Origin: Aquibacillus halophilus
GTDB lineage: Bacteria > Bacillota > Bacilli > Bacillales > Amphibacillaceae
NCBI RefSeq assembly: GCF_009649745.1
Contig: NZ_WJNG01000016.1
Location: 362 to 64,361, forward strand
Direction: 5' to 3'
DNA length: 64,000 nt
Position 1 is the stretch's first letter. The number at the start of each line of letters is the position of its first letter. Positions 1 to 8,571 of the stretch are shown here, in pieces. A model generated the notes under the pieces. It ran no database searches. It saw only the letters and a list, made by a program, of their open reading frames with translations, and was not told the DNA's origin. Made by a program: the position numbers and the translations under genes.

Positions 1-94
1 CCCAACCACCTGTGATCCAAGCATAGCCAAGATAGATACGAATAATTGCTAACACTCCAGCTACAATAGTATTTCTTCTTAATAATTCAAACAT
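1..94 (-). CDS. DoxX-family membrane protein, N-terminal fragment
   Basis: The gene runs off the left edge of the window; only the first 31 codons are visible. The start MFELLRRN is followed by a hydrophobic stretch ending IIRIYLGYAWITGGW, the typical first helix of small DoxX-type integral membrane proteins of Bacillus. GGGAGTG lies just upstream of the ATG and supports the start. DoxX-family members are four-helix membrane proteins, some linked to sulfur or thiol redox chemistry. The function of this copy cannot be told from the fragment. Confidence 0.6.
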   Translation of the reverse strand, partial: MFELLRRNTIVAGVLAIIRIYLGYAWITGGW

Positions 95-408
95 GTTGAT
101 CCACTCCCATTTTTTAATTTTATTTGTTCAACAATTCACATATAATGTTTCAAGAAATCTTGTTTGTTGTCTTTCTATATTTGTATAATAACATGTTTAA
201 AAAGTATAAAAAATACATATGTTCAACACTTCACAATTAAGAAACAAACCTTTGACAAATTAGTGAAAAGTATCAATTAATCTTGACAAATTTGATGCAG
301 TGGTAATTTCCTTATGCAAAAATGGGTCAGGCACTGTAAGAAGACATTTGTCTGTCTACCTCACAGCGCCTTACTTTATTGTTGAATTTTGTAGCTATCC
401 TTAATAAT
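95..408. other. AT-rich intergenic region
   Basis: No convincing gene is seen in these 314 bases. The stretch holds direct repeats of the type GTTCAACA.TTCACA near 126 and 222, and TTGACAAAT twice near 252 and 283, which could be -35 elements. Around 324-370 a GGGTCAGGCAC segment loosely resembles the dispersed repeat described at 9601. Confidence 0.3.
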
Positions 409-597
409 TTATTTAGTAGCGTTGCTTATATCATTCCAAGTGTTGATCATATCCCATGATAAATCTGGTAATAGTCCGGCCCATTGATGTCCTGATAATG
501 CTCCGCTTAAAATTATTCCGCCAAAAAATAGTCCGTAAATAATTAGTGTTACAGAATAAAATTCGAGGGTTTCTTTTAAATAATCTCTGTTTTTCAT
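409..597 (-). CDS. Small single-pass membrane protein, unknown function
   Basis: This 62-residue protein starts at MKNRDYLKETLEF, where AAGGAGCTCTTAT gives a good ribosome site; a longer reading frame upstream lacks one. A charged N-terminus is followed by one hydrophobic segment at about residues 13-35 and a short C-terminal tail with tryptophans. No family is recognised. It is not closely linked to a neighbour on the same strand. Confidence 0.45.
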   Translation of the reverse strand: MKNRDYLKETLEFYSVTLIIYGLFFGGIILSGALSGHQWAGLLPDLSWDMINTWNDISNATK

Positions 598-750
598 ATA
601 AGAGCTCCTTTTTAGTGGGGATTTTATCATCGAAAATCAGCTGATCTATTATAAAATCACATAATTAACATGCTTCAATCCTGTAGGAGAGAAAATGTAT
701 TGTAATTTATTAAATTAGAAAAAGCTTATTTTCACGCTGCTAAATGGAGA

Positions 751-1089
751 TTACATGTTAGAGGTGAGATAGTTTGCCTGATTTTGCTCGACACTAATAA
801 AACCAAGAAAGGTTGTTGACGGGATCTCTTGGTGAATAATCCTAAAAACAGGAGATTCATCTTTTAGGAAAAATGTAAAGATAGTGGAAGGAAAAAGGGT
901 TTTGGTTTGCCACTTGTGCGGTAATTTCAAGCCCGACTCAGTTACAGCTTCAAATTCCGAGATTGTATCCATTGTAGAAATAATTGATTCGTTCGTTGAA
1001 TCATATTGACCTATTTCCTGTGATGGGCTTATTACTGCTGAGTAAGAAACAAACAGTAATAGTAAGCAAGTAAGTAGATTCTGTTTCAT
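751..1089 (-). CDS. Secreted protein of unknown function
   Basis: The 112-residue product starts MKQNLLTCLLLLFVSYSAV, a classical Sec signal peptide, probably cleaved near residue 20. AAAGGAGGG just before this ATG decides the start over an upstream Met. The mature part has no cysteines and no recognisable domain, so it is probably a small exported or wall-zone protein. Nearest neighbours are also small hypothetical genes, which give no functional hint. Confidence 0.5.
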   Translation of the reverse strand: MKQNLLTCLLLLFVSYSAVISPSQEIGQYDSTNESIISTMDTISEFEAVTESGLKLPHKWQTKTLFPSTIFTFFLKDESPVFRIIHQEIPSTTFLGFISVEQNQANYLTSNM

Positions 1090-1339
1090 GACAAACCCTC
1101 CTTTCATTTTTTCCTCTTAGATCATTATATAAGAATTCATTGTTAAAGGATATTTAAATATAGTGGCCGAGTACTTTATATTTTCTAACAGACATGCGTT
1201 GGTAATACTTTATAGAATCTGCTGAGCAGTCCATATAGTTCCTCATCAGATTTTAATTAGTAACTGAGTATTTGTTTTAATTATGATGTAATCGATTGCT
1301 TCGTTACATTAACTGCTAAGAGAATGAGTTAATAAACTA

Positions 1340-1633
1340 TTATGCCACAGGTCTAATATCAATTGTTTGGATATATGTAGCTTTAACTTTAGAGGGTAAT
1401 CTTTTTTTAAATTCATCGTATGCATAACTGTTATAATCAAGCAGGGATTTACAGTGATATTTCTCAGCCATGTTTAGAGTGAATTTAATTTTCATTTGAT
1501 TCTCTTTGTTTTCAGTGTGATGAGAAATAATCTCATATTTTTCGAAGCCTCGTGTTAAATGGTATTTGATATCAGAAAGGAATGTATAATCGCTATTAAA
1601 ATGAATATCAGTAGTTCCAATGATTTGTATCAT
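1340..1633 (-). CDS. Hypothetical cytoplasmic protein
   Basis: This 97-residue soluble protein starts at MIQIIGTTDIHFNSD; GAGGG eight bases upstream supports this ATG rather than the GTG three codons earlier. It is rich in Lys, Tyr and Ile, has no membrane segment, and ends with predicted strand-like TYIQTIDIRPVA. No family is recognised. It is transcribed divergently from the PIN-domain gene at 1777. Confidence 0.45.
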   Translation of the reverse strand: MIQIIGTTDIHFNSDYTFLSDIKYHLTRGFEKYEIISHHTENKENQMKIKFTLNMAEKYHCKSLLDYNSYAYDEFKKRLPSKVKATYIQTIDIRPVA

Positions 1634-1776
1634 TATTATCACCCTCGACTATTGTACCATTTGACAGATTAATTGATAATATTTAATAGAGTTGTATACT
1701 AAGAGTTAAGGGTAAATTTATAACAATGAATATTCAAATCAATAACTTCCTTATATACAAAAGAAAAGGTGATTGT

Positions 1777-2778
1777 GTGAAATCAAATGAAAAGAAGTTG
1801 TTTAACTCCTTTAAGGAAGATATCCTAATTAACTATATCCAGGATTACCTTAATTTCCATCTCAATCTAGAAGCGACTGTAGAAAAAGAAACCGATGATT
1901 ATTTTAGGGCCTACACTTCACAAGGGGTAACGTTAGCTATCCTTTTGGAACTTCCTAGCTACAATTTATTCATAACTAAAAGAGGAAACGAAGTAACATT
2001 TCCAGAGAGACCTCTTATATTTGATTTTCATTTATATACAAGAGGCAGAGAGATATATATTAATCGATACATACAGCTCCGATTTAACACATCATTAAAC
2101 TACATGGTCTCTTCTTCTAAAGAAAATCATGTCACAGTTATAGCCGTTGATGGAAGAAGATTTGAGTTAGTACTTGATTCAAAGGGAATATTTTTGAAGG
2201 ACGAAGAAACACAAGTTATTCCTAGTCTTAATATACAGAAAACTTTTAAAAAAACGCAAATGGAAGATGAAGTTGAGACAGCTGAACAAACTCATCAAAT
2301 TAATTCTAAGGAAAAAGGACAGCCTGAACAGAAAAAAACTTATAGGGAATTCTTAGAAAAAGGCTATTATTTTGCTTTTGACACTAACGTCTTAATGGAC
2401 TATAATCCATTCGAATATCTAAAAAAAGAGAAAATAATTATTAGTAAAATAGTCCTTTTGGAATTAGATGGTTTAAAAAGGGATAGGAATAAACGGAGTA
2501 AAGCTAGAAGGGCTCTTCGAAATATAAGAAGATCACAAGAAAATAATAAAAACATTGAAATTGCACCATATAAGCCTGAAATGATTAGTAAGTTCAGACT
2601 GAGTTCAACTTCCACAGATGATCAAATTATAGCATCATACTTGGATTTTAATGTTCAAGATAAAGAAGTAGTTTATCTATCTGGAGATAACGGGTCTTTG
2701 ATCATTGCAGAAAATGCCGGATTATTAGCTAGAAACTGTAACATGCTCTTAAAAGGAAAAGAAGCGGAAAATATCTAA
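1777..2778 (+). CDS. PIN-domain protein (predicted RNase)
   Basis: The C-terminal third is a PIN domain of the PhoH/ribonuclease type. FAFDTNVLMD supplies the first acidic residue, IVLLELDGLKRD the second, STDDQIIASYLDF the third and YLSGDNGSLI the last, with a basic KRSKARRALRNIRR stretch. PIN domains bind Mg or Mn and cleave RNA. The N-terminal 180 residues match nothing I recognise and are joined by a charged linker of Lys, Glu and Gln. The GTG start at 1777 is preferred because AAAAGGTGAT lies a few bases before it; an ATG at 1726 is in frame but lacks a ribosome site. No antitoxin-like partner is adjacent. Confidence 0.7.
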   Translation: MKSNEKKLFNSFKEDILINYIQDYLNFHLNLEATVEKETDDYFRAYTSQGVTLAILLELPSYNLFITKRGNEVTFPERPLIFDFHLYTRGREIYINRYIQLRFNTSLNYMVSSSKENHVTVIAVDGRRFELVLDSKGIFLKDEETQVIPSLNIQKTFKKTQMEDEVETAEQTHQINSKEKGQPEQKKTYREFLEKGYYFAFDTNVLMDYNPFEYLKKEKIIISKIVLLELDGLKRDRNKRSKARRALRNIRRSQENNKNIEIAPYKPEMISKFRLSSTSTDDQIIASYLDFNVQDKEVVYLSGDNGSLIIAENAGLLARNCNMLLKGKEAENI

Positions 2779-2844
2779 CGACACCAGAGTTCGTTTGAAT
2801 ACCTCCTAAGTTAGACATACCAATGGTTAAAGGAGACTTGAATA

Positions 2845-3099
2845 ATGTCGAACCCAAGTAATGAAAAAGAAGAACTGCTGTTACAAGCTGTTAAGACACA
2901 GCATTCTATTTTACAACTGTTAGATAGCACTCTACTGGACATTTTTCAATCTGAAAATCGATTACCAAAGGATCAACAAAATAGTGAAGTCCTCAATTTA
3001 GCGTATCTTGTTAGAAATATTGTGGCTAAGAAGCCTAAATTAAAGGACCTTTACAGAGAATTGGAAGAGGATTACGGAGTTGAGTTTAAAGGAAGGTGA
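2845..3099 (+). CDS. Small alpha-helical hypothetical protein
   Basis: An 84-residue, acidic, apparently all-helical protein preceded by AAAGGAGACTTGAAT. It contains no membrane segment or cysteine cluster. Only six bases separate its stop from the next gene, so the two are very likely cotranslated. No family is recognised. Confidence 0.5.
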   Translation: MSNPSNEKEELLLQAVKTQHSILQLLDSTLLDIFQSENRLPKDQQNSEVLNLAYLVRNIVAKKPKLKDLYRELEEDYGVEFKGR

Positions 3100-3105
3100 T
3101 GAAAA

Positions 3106-3333
3106 ATGGGAGAATGTACGATTGATCACTCACTTGAGGATGTTCAAGTGAAGCTTCAAGCTCAAGAGGAATATTTACCTAATAATCTGAAGGATGGACT
3201 GAATCACTTTTTAAAGAGAGAATTGACACAGGTTATATTGAATGATGTCTTTCACTTACTGAAAAAATATGATCTAGCTTCAGAGGAAGAAAGAGAAGAA
3301 AGAAACAAGAAGCTAGCAGATCTTATCCAATAA
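3106..3333 (+). CDS. Small helical hypothetical protein, second of a pair
   Basis: A 75-residue protein beginning MGECTIDHSLEDVQ and ending in a charged helix SEEEREERNKKLADL. The ribosome site GGAAGGTGAT lies in the end of the upstream gene at 2845, which points to translational coupling. The pair may form a complex, but that is inference. No family is recognised. Confidence 0.5.
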   Translation: MGECTIDHSLEDVQVKLQAQEEYLPNNLKDGLNHFLKRELTQVILNDVFHLLKKYDLASEEEREERNKKLADLIQ

Positions 3334-3479
3334 CTTTAGTAAATGGTTTGTTAAGCATACCGCAGGTAAATCGATGTTCGTTCATTTGTTCATATGAAAA
3401 ATGGTTGGATGGAACCCCCCACACAGGCGGATGAAAAGTTAAAGCTAACCAAAAAGAAACATCAATAGCACCTTAAACA

Positions 3480-3515
3480 AACTAGCTGCTGATGCAGCTA
3501 GTTTTACTTTTTCTC
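3480..3515 (+). terminator. Rho-independent terminator
   Basis: A perfect 10-bp stem AACTAGCTGC / GCAGCTAGTT with a TGAT loop is followed by TTTACTTTTTCT. It ends transcription from the hypothetical gene pair and isolates it from the Fur-box operon downstream. Confidence 0.8.
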
Positions 3516-3581
3516 CAAGTATGTCAACTAGCTTTAATGTACCACTTAATTGGCCATGAGACAGGGAAGTTACGCAACTTG

Positions 3582-3600
3582 ATTGATAATCATTATCAAT
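3582..3600. promoter_or_regulatory. Fur box (perfect 19-bp palindrome)
   Basis: ATTGATAATCATTATCAAT is a perfect palindrome around a central C and contains the exact B. subtilis 7-1-7 Fur consensus TGATAATNATTATCA. It lies about 70 bases before the first gene of the TctA-mevalonate operon and downstream of a terminator, so its target should be that operon. Ferrous-iron-loaded Fur would repress; iron starvation would induce. PerR and Zur boxes share the TNATNA architecture but differ in detail (PerR TTATAATNATTATAA), so Fur is the best reading. Confidence 0.85.
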
Positions 3601-3672
3601 ATCTTTATAATTGGGATGTTACATACGATAAAGTGATTAGTACAACCTTATACGGAAGGAGCTGTTAGTTTT

Positions 3673-3936
3673 ATGGGGAAATTAAACAATTCGGAGGAAA
3701 TCAATCAATCCGCTGATAATATTGAGGTTTGGGAAGACCTTGTTAGTATAAAAGATTTAGTTATCTCTTTGCTTGTGTGTAGTTTTACGACATTAGCAGC
3801 CTATTTTATTGCTCCAAACGAACCCCCGAAACCGTTATTTTATGGTTTAGTAGGGGCTTTGATTGGGTTTGCAATCTGTAGCTTCGTTGTGAAACCTAAA
3901 CGAATTATTCAAGAGGAAGAGAGTGAGGGAAACTAG
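3673..3936 (+). CDS. Small two-helix membrane protein, possible TctB-like partner
   Basis: An 87-residue protein with two membrane segments (about residues 29-46 and 54-72) and charged ends. It is the first gene after the Fur box and its stop codon abuts the start of the TctA-like permease. Tripartite tricarboxylate transporters have a small TctB subunit with four helices; this protein is shorter and may be a reduced partner. The ribosome site is GGAAGGAGCTG. The functional link is inferred from position only. Confidence 0.55.
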   Translation: MGKLNNSEEINQSADNIEVWEDLVSIKDLVISLLVCSFTTLAAYFIAPNEPPKPLFYGLVGALIGFAICSFVVKPKRIIQEEESEGN

Positions 3937-5292
3937 ATGGATGTTGTATTAATTATTGAAATGATCACCGCTGCTTTACTAGGTGCAGTAATATATACTG
4001 TAATAGGGATTGCACCAGGCACAGATGAAACTGCTGTCTTGACTCCTGTTACCTTGGTATTGGTATTAACTGGAGTTGAACCAATTGTTATTTTAGCATT
4101 TTTCATTTCTTCCATTGTTGCCAAAAAAATAACCGACTCTGTTCCTGTTGCAGTAGCAGGAATCCCGGGTGGAGTGATGGCAACTCCTATGGTTGAGCAT
4201 GCAATGGTCTTAAAAAAACATGGGATGGCTGATATAAGCATTCGGAAAATGGCTTCTGGTTCTGTAATTGGTACGATGGTTGCGGTTCCCGTTAGTTTAG
4301 TGTTAGCGAACGCATTAATTCCTTTTGCGGATTTGATTAAAGACTATGCCAACCCACTATTTTTCATTGGTGCAATTTTATTAGCACTCATGACCAAGAA
4401 TAAATTACTTGCTCTTGCCTCTATCCTTCCCTTTGCACTATTGATTCAAGGGTTACGACATTTATACTGGGGAATAGGGGTCGTTCCTGAGGGGACAAAT
4501 GTTTTCATATCCTTTTTCTTAGGAATTACGATTGGTCCAGTTATTTTAACGTTATTTGAATTGTTAAACAAAGACAAAAGAATTTCTTTACCTCGATACC
4601 GCAAGAAAAATATTACGTTTAGTAAAAAGAATCGCTATAAAGGAATACCTAATCCTTTTAAGATCCTAACGAAAAAAGAACTAGGAACTACTTCATTAAC
4701 TTCATTGATTGGATCATTTACTTTCATTATGAGTCCAGTCGGAATAACAATATTTTTAGGGGAGTTATTCTCTAGTCGAATCAAAGATCCTGTAAAAAAA
4801 GCATCACGTGCGATTTCATCGATGGATGGATTAACAAATGCCGCCTATATATCAGGAACTTTAATTCCTTTGATCGCACTAGGCCTTCCGCTATCACCAA
4901 TGGCAATCGGTCCTGCTCATGCGTTATTTAATGCGCCACCAGTTTTTACACCTGAGCATAATATGCATCATATTTTATCGACTTCAGATTTTGTTTGGGC
5001 AACTTTGATTGGTTCCGTTGTAGCCTTATTGATTACTTATTTTGCTATTGTAAAGTATTCTCAACAGATTTGTGCATTCATTTTTAAACGTATTCCACAT
5101 GAAGCAATGCTAGGTTTATTCTTTGGACTAGTGTTATTATTGGCATTTATGGATGCTGGATGGATAAATATTGGTGGAGTAATGCTAATCGGTTTGGTGG
5201 CAGGTACTCTTCACCGTTGGGGGATTAACTACGGGGTCCAATTCATGGTTCTATATTCGGCACCTTGGATTATTTCTCACCTCGTTGGCTGA
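3937..5292 (+). CDS. TctA-family carboxylate transporter permease
   Basis: A 451-residue polytopic membrane protein with the TctA architecture: an N-terminal helix with IGIAPGTDETAV, a glycine/proline-rich VAGIPGGVMATP loop, a central hydrophilic segment near residues 210-245, and a second half repeating similar hydrophobic units. TctA subunits import citrate, other tricarboxylates and hydroxy acids together with a periplasmic TctC and small TctB; neither is encoded here in standard form. It is cotranscribed with the preceding gene and probably with the mevalonate genes, since only 47 bases without a terminator separate it from mevalonate kinase. Mevalonate, a hydroxy-carboxylate, is therefore a candidate substrate. 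That assignment is inference. Confidence 0.75.
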   Translation: MDVVLIIEMITAALLGAVIYTVIGIAPGTDETAVLTPVTLVLVLTGVEPIVILAFFISSIVAKKITDSVPVAVAGIPGGVMATPMVEHAMVLKKHGMADISIRKMASGSVIGTMVAVPVSLVLANALIPFADLIKDYANPLFFIGAILLALMTKNKLLALASILPFALLIQGLRHLYWGIGVVPEGTNVFISFFLGITIGPVILTLFELLNKDKRISLPRYRKKNITFSKKNRYKGIPNPFKILTKKELGTTSLTSLIGSFTFIMSPVGITIFLGELFSSRIKDPVKKASRAISSMDGLTNAAYISGTLIPLIALGLPLSPMAIGPAHALFNAPPVFTPEHNMHHILSTSDFVWATLIGSVVALLITYFAIVKYSQQICAFIFKRIPHEAMLGLFFGLVLLLAFMDAGWINIGGVMLIGLVAGTLHRWGINYGVQFMVLYSAPWIISHLVG

Positions 5293-5339
5293 AGCGCAAT
5301 TTATAAATAAAGAAAAGTCAAAGGGAAAGAGGAATCCAA

Positions 5340-6287
5340 ATGATTAAACTTCGAGGGGAAAAAGCCGTAGGTCACTCAACAGGAAAATTAATATTAGTAG
5401 GTGAGCACTCTGTTGTTTATCATCAACCAGCCATTGCTTTGTCTTTTCCATTAGTTGAGGTCAAGGCAATTGTAGAAAAAGCACCTGATGGAATTTCACT
5501 TGATTCCAGCTATTATGTTGGACCATTAAATAATGTACCAGAGAAGCTACAAGGGATCGTTGCCTGTATTGAAGAGACGTTAAAACACTTGAATCAGCCA
5601 GCAACAGGCCTGCGTATTAAGCTAGACTCTACTATTCCACTAGGACGGGGACTAGGGTCTAGTGCTGCGATTGCGATTGCACTGGTGAAAAGCTTGTTCA
5701 ACTATTTTCTAAGGCAGGTCTCCAAGCAGGAGTTAATGGACTTGGTGCATCTGGCAGAAACCTATGCACACGGTAATCCTAGTGGCATTGACATGGAGGC
5801 GGCAATTAGTGACCAGCCACTCTGGTTTGAAAAAGATAAAGGAACAAAACCGTTGGAGCTTGGTGGCGCCTTTCACCTCGTTGTTGCAGACACCGGGAGG
5901 ATCGGCGATACCCACGCTGCGGTTGCGTCCATTAAAGCAAAATTCAAATCACAACCACAGGTAACGCAAACATCAATAAATAGGCTTGGGGAGATTACGC
6001 TCAAGGCTGGACAGGCACTTTCGTCTGGTGATTCAGAATTGCTTGGGGAGTCATTGAATAGTGCCCAAATGGAGTTAGACAGTTTAGGTGTTAGTGATCA
6101 GGGAATTAATCAACTTGTGGAAACAGCCCGAAAATTAGGTGCTCTTGGTGCCAAATTAACTGGTGGTGGAAGAGGAGGCTGTGTCCTGGCTCTTGCTAAA
6201 AATGGGGCTGATGCAGCTCTTCTCGCCAATGGATTAAAGGATGCGGGAGCCCATCAAACTTGGTTTTTCACCCTTGAAAAGAATTGA
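5340..6287 (+). CDS. mvk: Mevalonate kinase
   Basis: A GHMP-family kinase of 315 residues that phosphorylates mevalonate to 5-phosphomevalonate. Motif 1 is STGKLILVGEHSVVY near residue 14, the ATP-binding motif PLGRGLGSSAA near residue 100, and the C-terminal motif LTGGGRGGC near residue 275; HGNPSGID carries residues lining the mevalonate site. Length and motif order fit bacterial MvaK1. It is the first of four lower mevalonate-pathway genes in the order K1-D-K2-Fni, as in staphylococci and streptococci, and sits downstream of the Fur-box/TctA unit. Confidence 0.93.
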   Translation: MIKLRGEKAVGHSTGKLILVGEHSVVYHQPAIALSFPLVEVKAIVEKAPDGISLDSSYYVGPLNNVPEKLQGIVACIEETLKHLNQPATGLRIKLDSTIPLGRGLGSSAAIAIALVKSLFNYFLRQVSKQELMDLVHLAETYAHGNPSGIDMEAAISDQPLWFEKDKGTKPLELGGAFHLVVADTGRIGDTHAAVASIKAKFKSQPQVTQTSINRLGEITLKAGQALSSGDSELLGESLNSAQMELDSLGVSDQGINQLVETARKLGALGAKLTGGGRGGCVLALAKNGADAALLANGLKDAGAHQTWFFTLEKN

Positions 6288-6320
6288 TAACAAAGATTAT
6301 GGTCGATTGGAGTGAATGAC

Positions 6321-7367
6321 ATGGAGGCAATTGCCAAAGCCCATACAAACATTGCACTAATAAAATATTGGGGAAAACGTGATGAATCGCTTTTTTTACC
6401 AATGAATAGTAGTCTATCCATCACCCTGGATCAATTTTATACGACTACCGCGGTTCAATTTTGCTCCTGCTTGAATCAGGATTTGTTTATATTGAATGGC
6501 AATCTGGCTGATGATGCTGAAACTACTAAAATTTCAAAATTTCTTGATCGAATTAGAGAGCTTAAAGGCGAAAAAATTTATGCGATTGTAAATTCAAATA
6601 ACGAAGTTCCAACAGCAGCTGGGTTTGCTTCTTCTGCTTCTGGTTATGCAGCGTTGGCTGCAGCAGCGACAAAATCAATTGGTCTTGATCTAGATAAAAA
6701 AGAATTATCAAGAATTGCTCGTCAGGGTTCAGGATCTGCCTGCAGGTCAATCTATGGCGGTTATGTTGAATGGGAAATGGGTGAAAAAACCGATGGAAGT
6801 GATTCCTATGCTAAGCCAGTTATGGATGGCCAGGAATGGGATTTAAGCATCCTATCTGTTCTTGTTGGTTCGAAACAGAAGAAAGTGTTAAGTAGAGAAG
6901 GAATGAAACGTACTGTTGAGACATCTCCTTTTTATCCTGGTTGGTTAGATACAGTTGAAAAAGATTTGAATCTTGCTAAACAAGCAATCCAACAACGTGA
7001 TTTTGACTTGCTAGGGAATGTTGTAGAAGCAAATGCATTAAAAATGCATGCGACGACTTTAGGAGCAAACCCACCATTTATGTATTGGCAAAGTGGAACA
7101 ATAGAAGTGATGGAGCATGTGCAGGAACTAAGGGAAGCGGGTATTCCAGCATATTTTACAATTGATGCTGGTCCTAATGTGAAAGTAATCTGTCAACAAA
7201 AGGATGAAGCAGCTGTTCGTCAAGCGCTGCTAAATGTCAAAGCAGTACAAGATGTTTATCTTTGTCATTCAGGTCCAGGTGTTACTTATTTACCTGTTTC
7301 TGCGGTTGATAATAGCAACAGATTATTATTTAAAAAGTTTCATGCTGCCGGATGTGACAGTAATTAA
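6321..7367 (+). CDS. mvaD: Diphosphomevalonate decarboxylase
   Basis: This GHMP-fold enzyme converts 5-diphosphomevalonate to isopentenyl diphosphate with ATP. Seen motifs are IALIKYWGKRD near the N-terminus, PTAAGFASSASGYAALA for phosphate binding, SGSACRSIYGG, and TIDAGPNVKV, which contains the catalytic aspartate. The ATG at 6321 has GGAG eight bases upstream; the GTG at 6312 overlaps that site and is unlikely. About 348 residues, slightly longer than usual. It follows mevalonate kinase in the same operon. Confidence 0.93.
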   Translation: MEAIAKAHTNIALIKYWGKRDESLFLPMNSSLSITLDQFYTTTAVQFCSCLNQDLFILNGNLADDAETTKISKFLDRIRELKGEKIYAIVNSNNEVPTAAGFASSASGYAALAAAATKSIGLDLDKKELSRIARQGSGSACRSIYGGYVEWEMGEKTDGSDSYAKPVMDGQEWDLSILSVLVGSKQKKVLSREGMKRTVETSPFYPGWLDTVEKDLNLAKQAIQQRDFDLLGNVVEANALKMHATTLGANPPFMYWQSGTIEVMEHVQELREAGIPAYFTIDAGPNVKVICQQKDEAAVRQALLNVKAVQDVYLCHSGPGVTYLPVSAVDNSNRLLFKKFHAAGCDSN

Positions 7368-7402
7368 TTTTATTTATATTTATTAGACAGGGGTGAAAAG
7401 CA

Positions 7403-8506
7403 TTGCCCAACGAGTATCAGGTTCGTGTTCCTGGAAAATTATTTATTGCTGGGGAATATGCTGTACTTGATCCTGGTCAATTGGCTATTGTTGTGGCTGT
7501 CGACCGATACATGACAGCTACGATTAAAGAAAGTAATGACAATTTGCTTTCTCTTCCACAGCTAAACTTGAGTTTAGTGACATGGACAGGCTCTGGGGAA
7601 AACGTAACCTACAATGTTTCTGATTCGCGCTTACGTTTTATTCAGCATACGATTTCAGTGGTTGAGCAGTATTTACAGGGAAAGGAAATCAAGCTACAAC
7701 CACTTCATCTCGAGATAACTAGTGAACTGGATGATCAGTCAGGAAGCAAGTACGGGTTAGGCTCCAGTGCAGCAGTTGTCGTCAGTGTAGTAACATCTAT
7801 GTTAAACTTTTATAAAAGTGAATCGTTCCAAATCTCTCATGAACTCATCTTTAAGCTTTCCGCAATCGCTCATGTTAAAACACAAGGGAATGGTTCTGGT
7901 GCTGACATTGCAGCATCTACTTTTGGTGGCTGGATTTGTTACACTGCTTTCCAAGCCGACTGGTTAATCGAAGAACTAGAAGACGGAAAGACAATTGAAA
8001 ACCTCATTAAAGAGGATTGGCCGAATCTTATGATCGAAGCTATTATCCCTCCTACAGACCTACGTTTGTGTGTCGGTTGGACAGGGTCTGAAGCATCTAC
8101 TGCACCGATGATTACAAAGGTTCAAGCATTACGAGAAAACCAACCAACAATCTATCAGAATTTTTTGAAGGAAAGTTCTAGTGCTGTAGCAAACCTAGTA
8201 GAAAGTTTTAAACATGAGGATGTGGTAGGTGCTATTTTGAGTATGAAGCAAAACAGAAATGCATTAACAAAGCTAAGTAGGCAAGCCAATTCGATAATTG
8301 AGACACCAATGCTAACTAAATTAGCAGAGATTGCTGAAAATTTTGGTAGTGGAAAAACATCTGGAGCAGGTGGTGGTGATTGTGGAATCGCCTTTGTTCA
8401 AGGAGCCGAACAAGAAGAGTATTTACGACATGCGTGGCAGGTAGAAAAAATTTTGCCACTGGAGTTAAAGGTTTCAAAAGAGGGTATCTCGGTAAAGAAG
8501 TTATGA
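7403..8506 (+). CDS. mvaK2: Phosphomevalonate kinase (GHMP type)
   Basis: A 367-residue kinase that makes 5-diphosphomevalonate. The first motif is RVPGKLFIAGEYAVLDPG, followed by YGLGSSAAVVVS and the C-terminal KTSGAGGGDCGIAF. It starts with TTG, supported by AGGGGTGAAAAG just upstream; no better ATG is available because the conserved PGKLFIAGEY motif begins at residue 10. It is the third gene of the lower mevalonate cluster. Confidence 0.92.
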   Translation: MPNEYQVRVPGKLFIAGEYAVLDPGQLAIVVAVDRYMTATIKESNDNLLSLPQLNLSLVTWTGSGENVTYNVSDSRLRFIQHTISVVEQYLQGKEIKLQPLHLEITSELDDQSGSKYGLGSSAAVVVSVVTSMLNFYKSESFQISHELIFKLSAIAHVKTQGNGSGADIAASTFGGWICYTAFQADWLIEELEDGKTIENLIKEDWPNLMIEAIIPPTDLRLCVGWTGSEASTAPMITKVQALRENQPTIYQNFLKESSSAVANLVESFKHEDVVGAILSMKQNRNALTKLSRQANSIIETPMLTKLAEIAENFGSGKTSGAGGGDCGIAFVQGAEQEEYLRHAWQVEKILPLELKVSKEGISVKKL

Positions 8507-8571
8507 TTCAAAAATAACGAAAATATAAATAGTAATGCCCCTTATAAATGGTGGCTTAAGGAGTTTTTCTT

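Noticed and set aside
1777-2778. PIN-domain protein considered as a toxin of a toxin-antitoxin pair
   Set aside because: It is far longer than VapC-type toxins and has no small antitoxin gene overlapping or preceding it.
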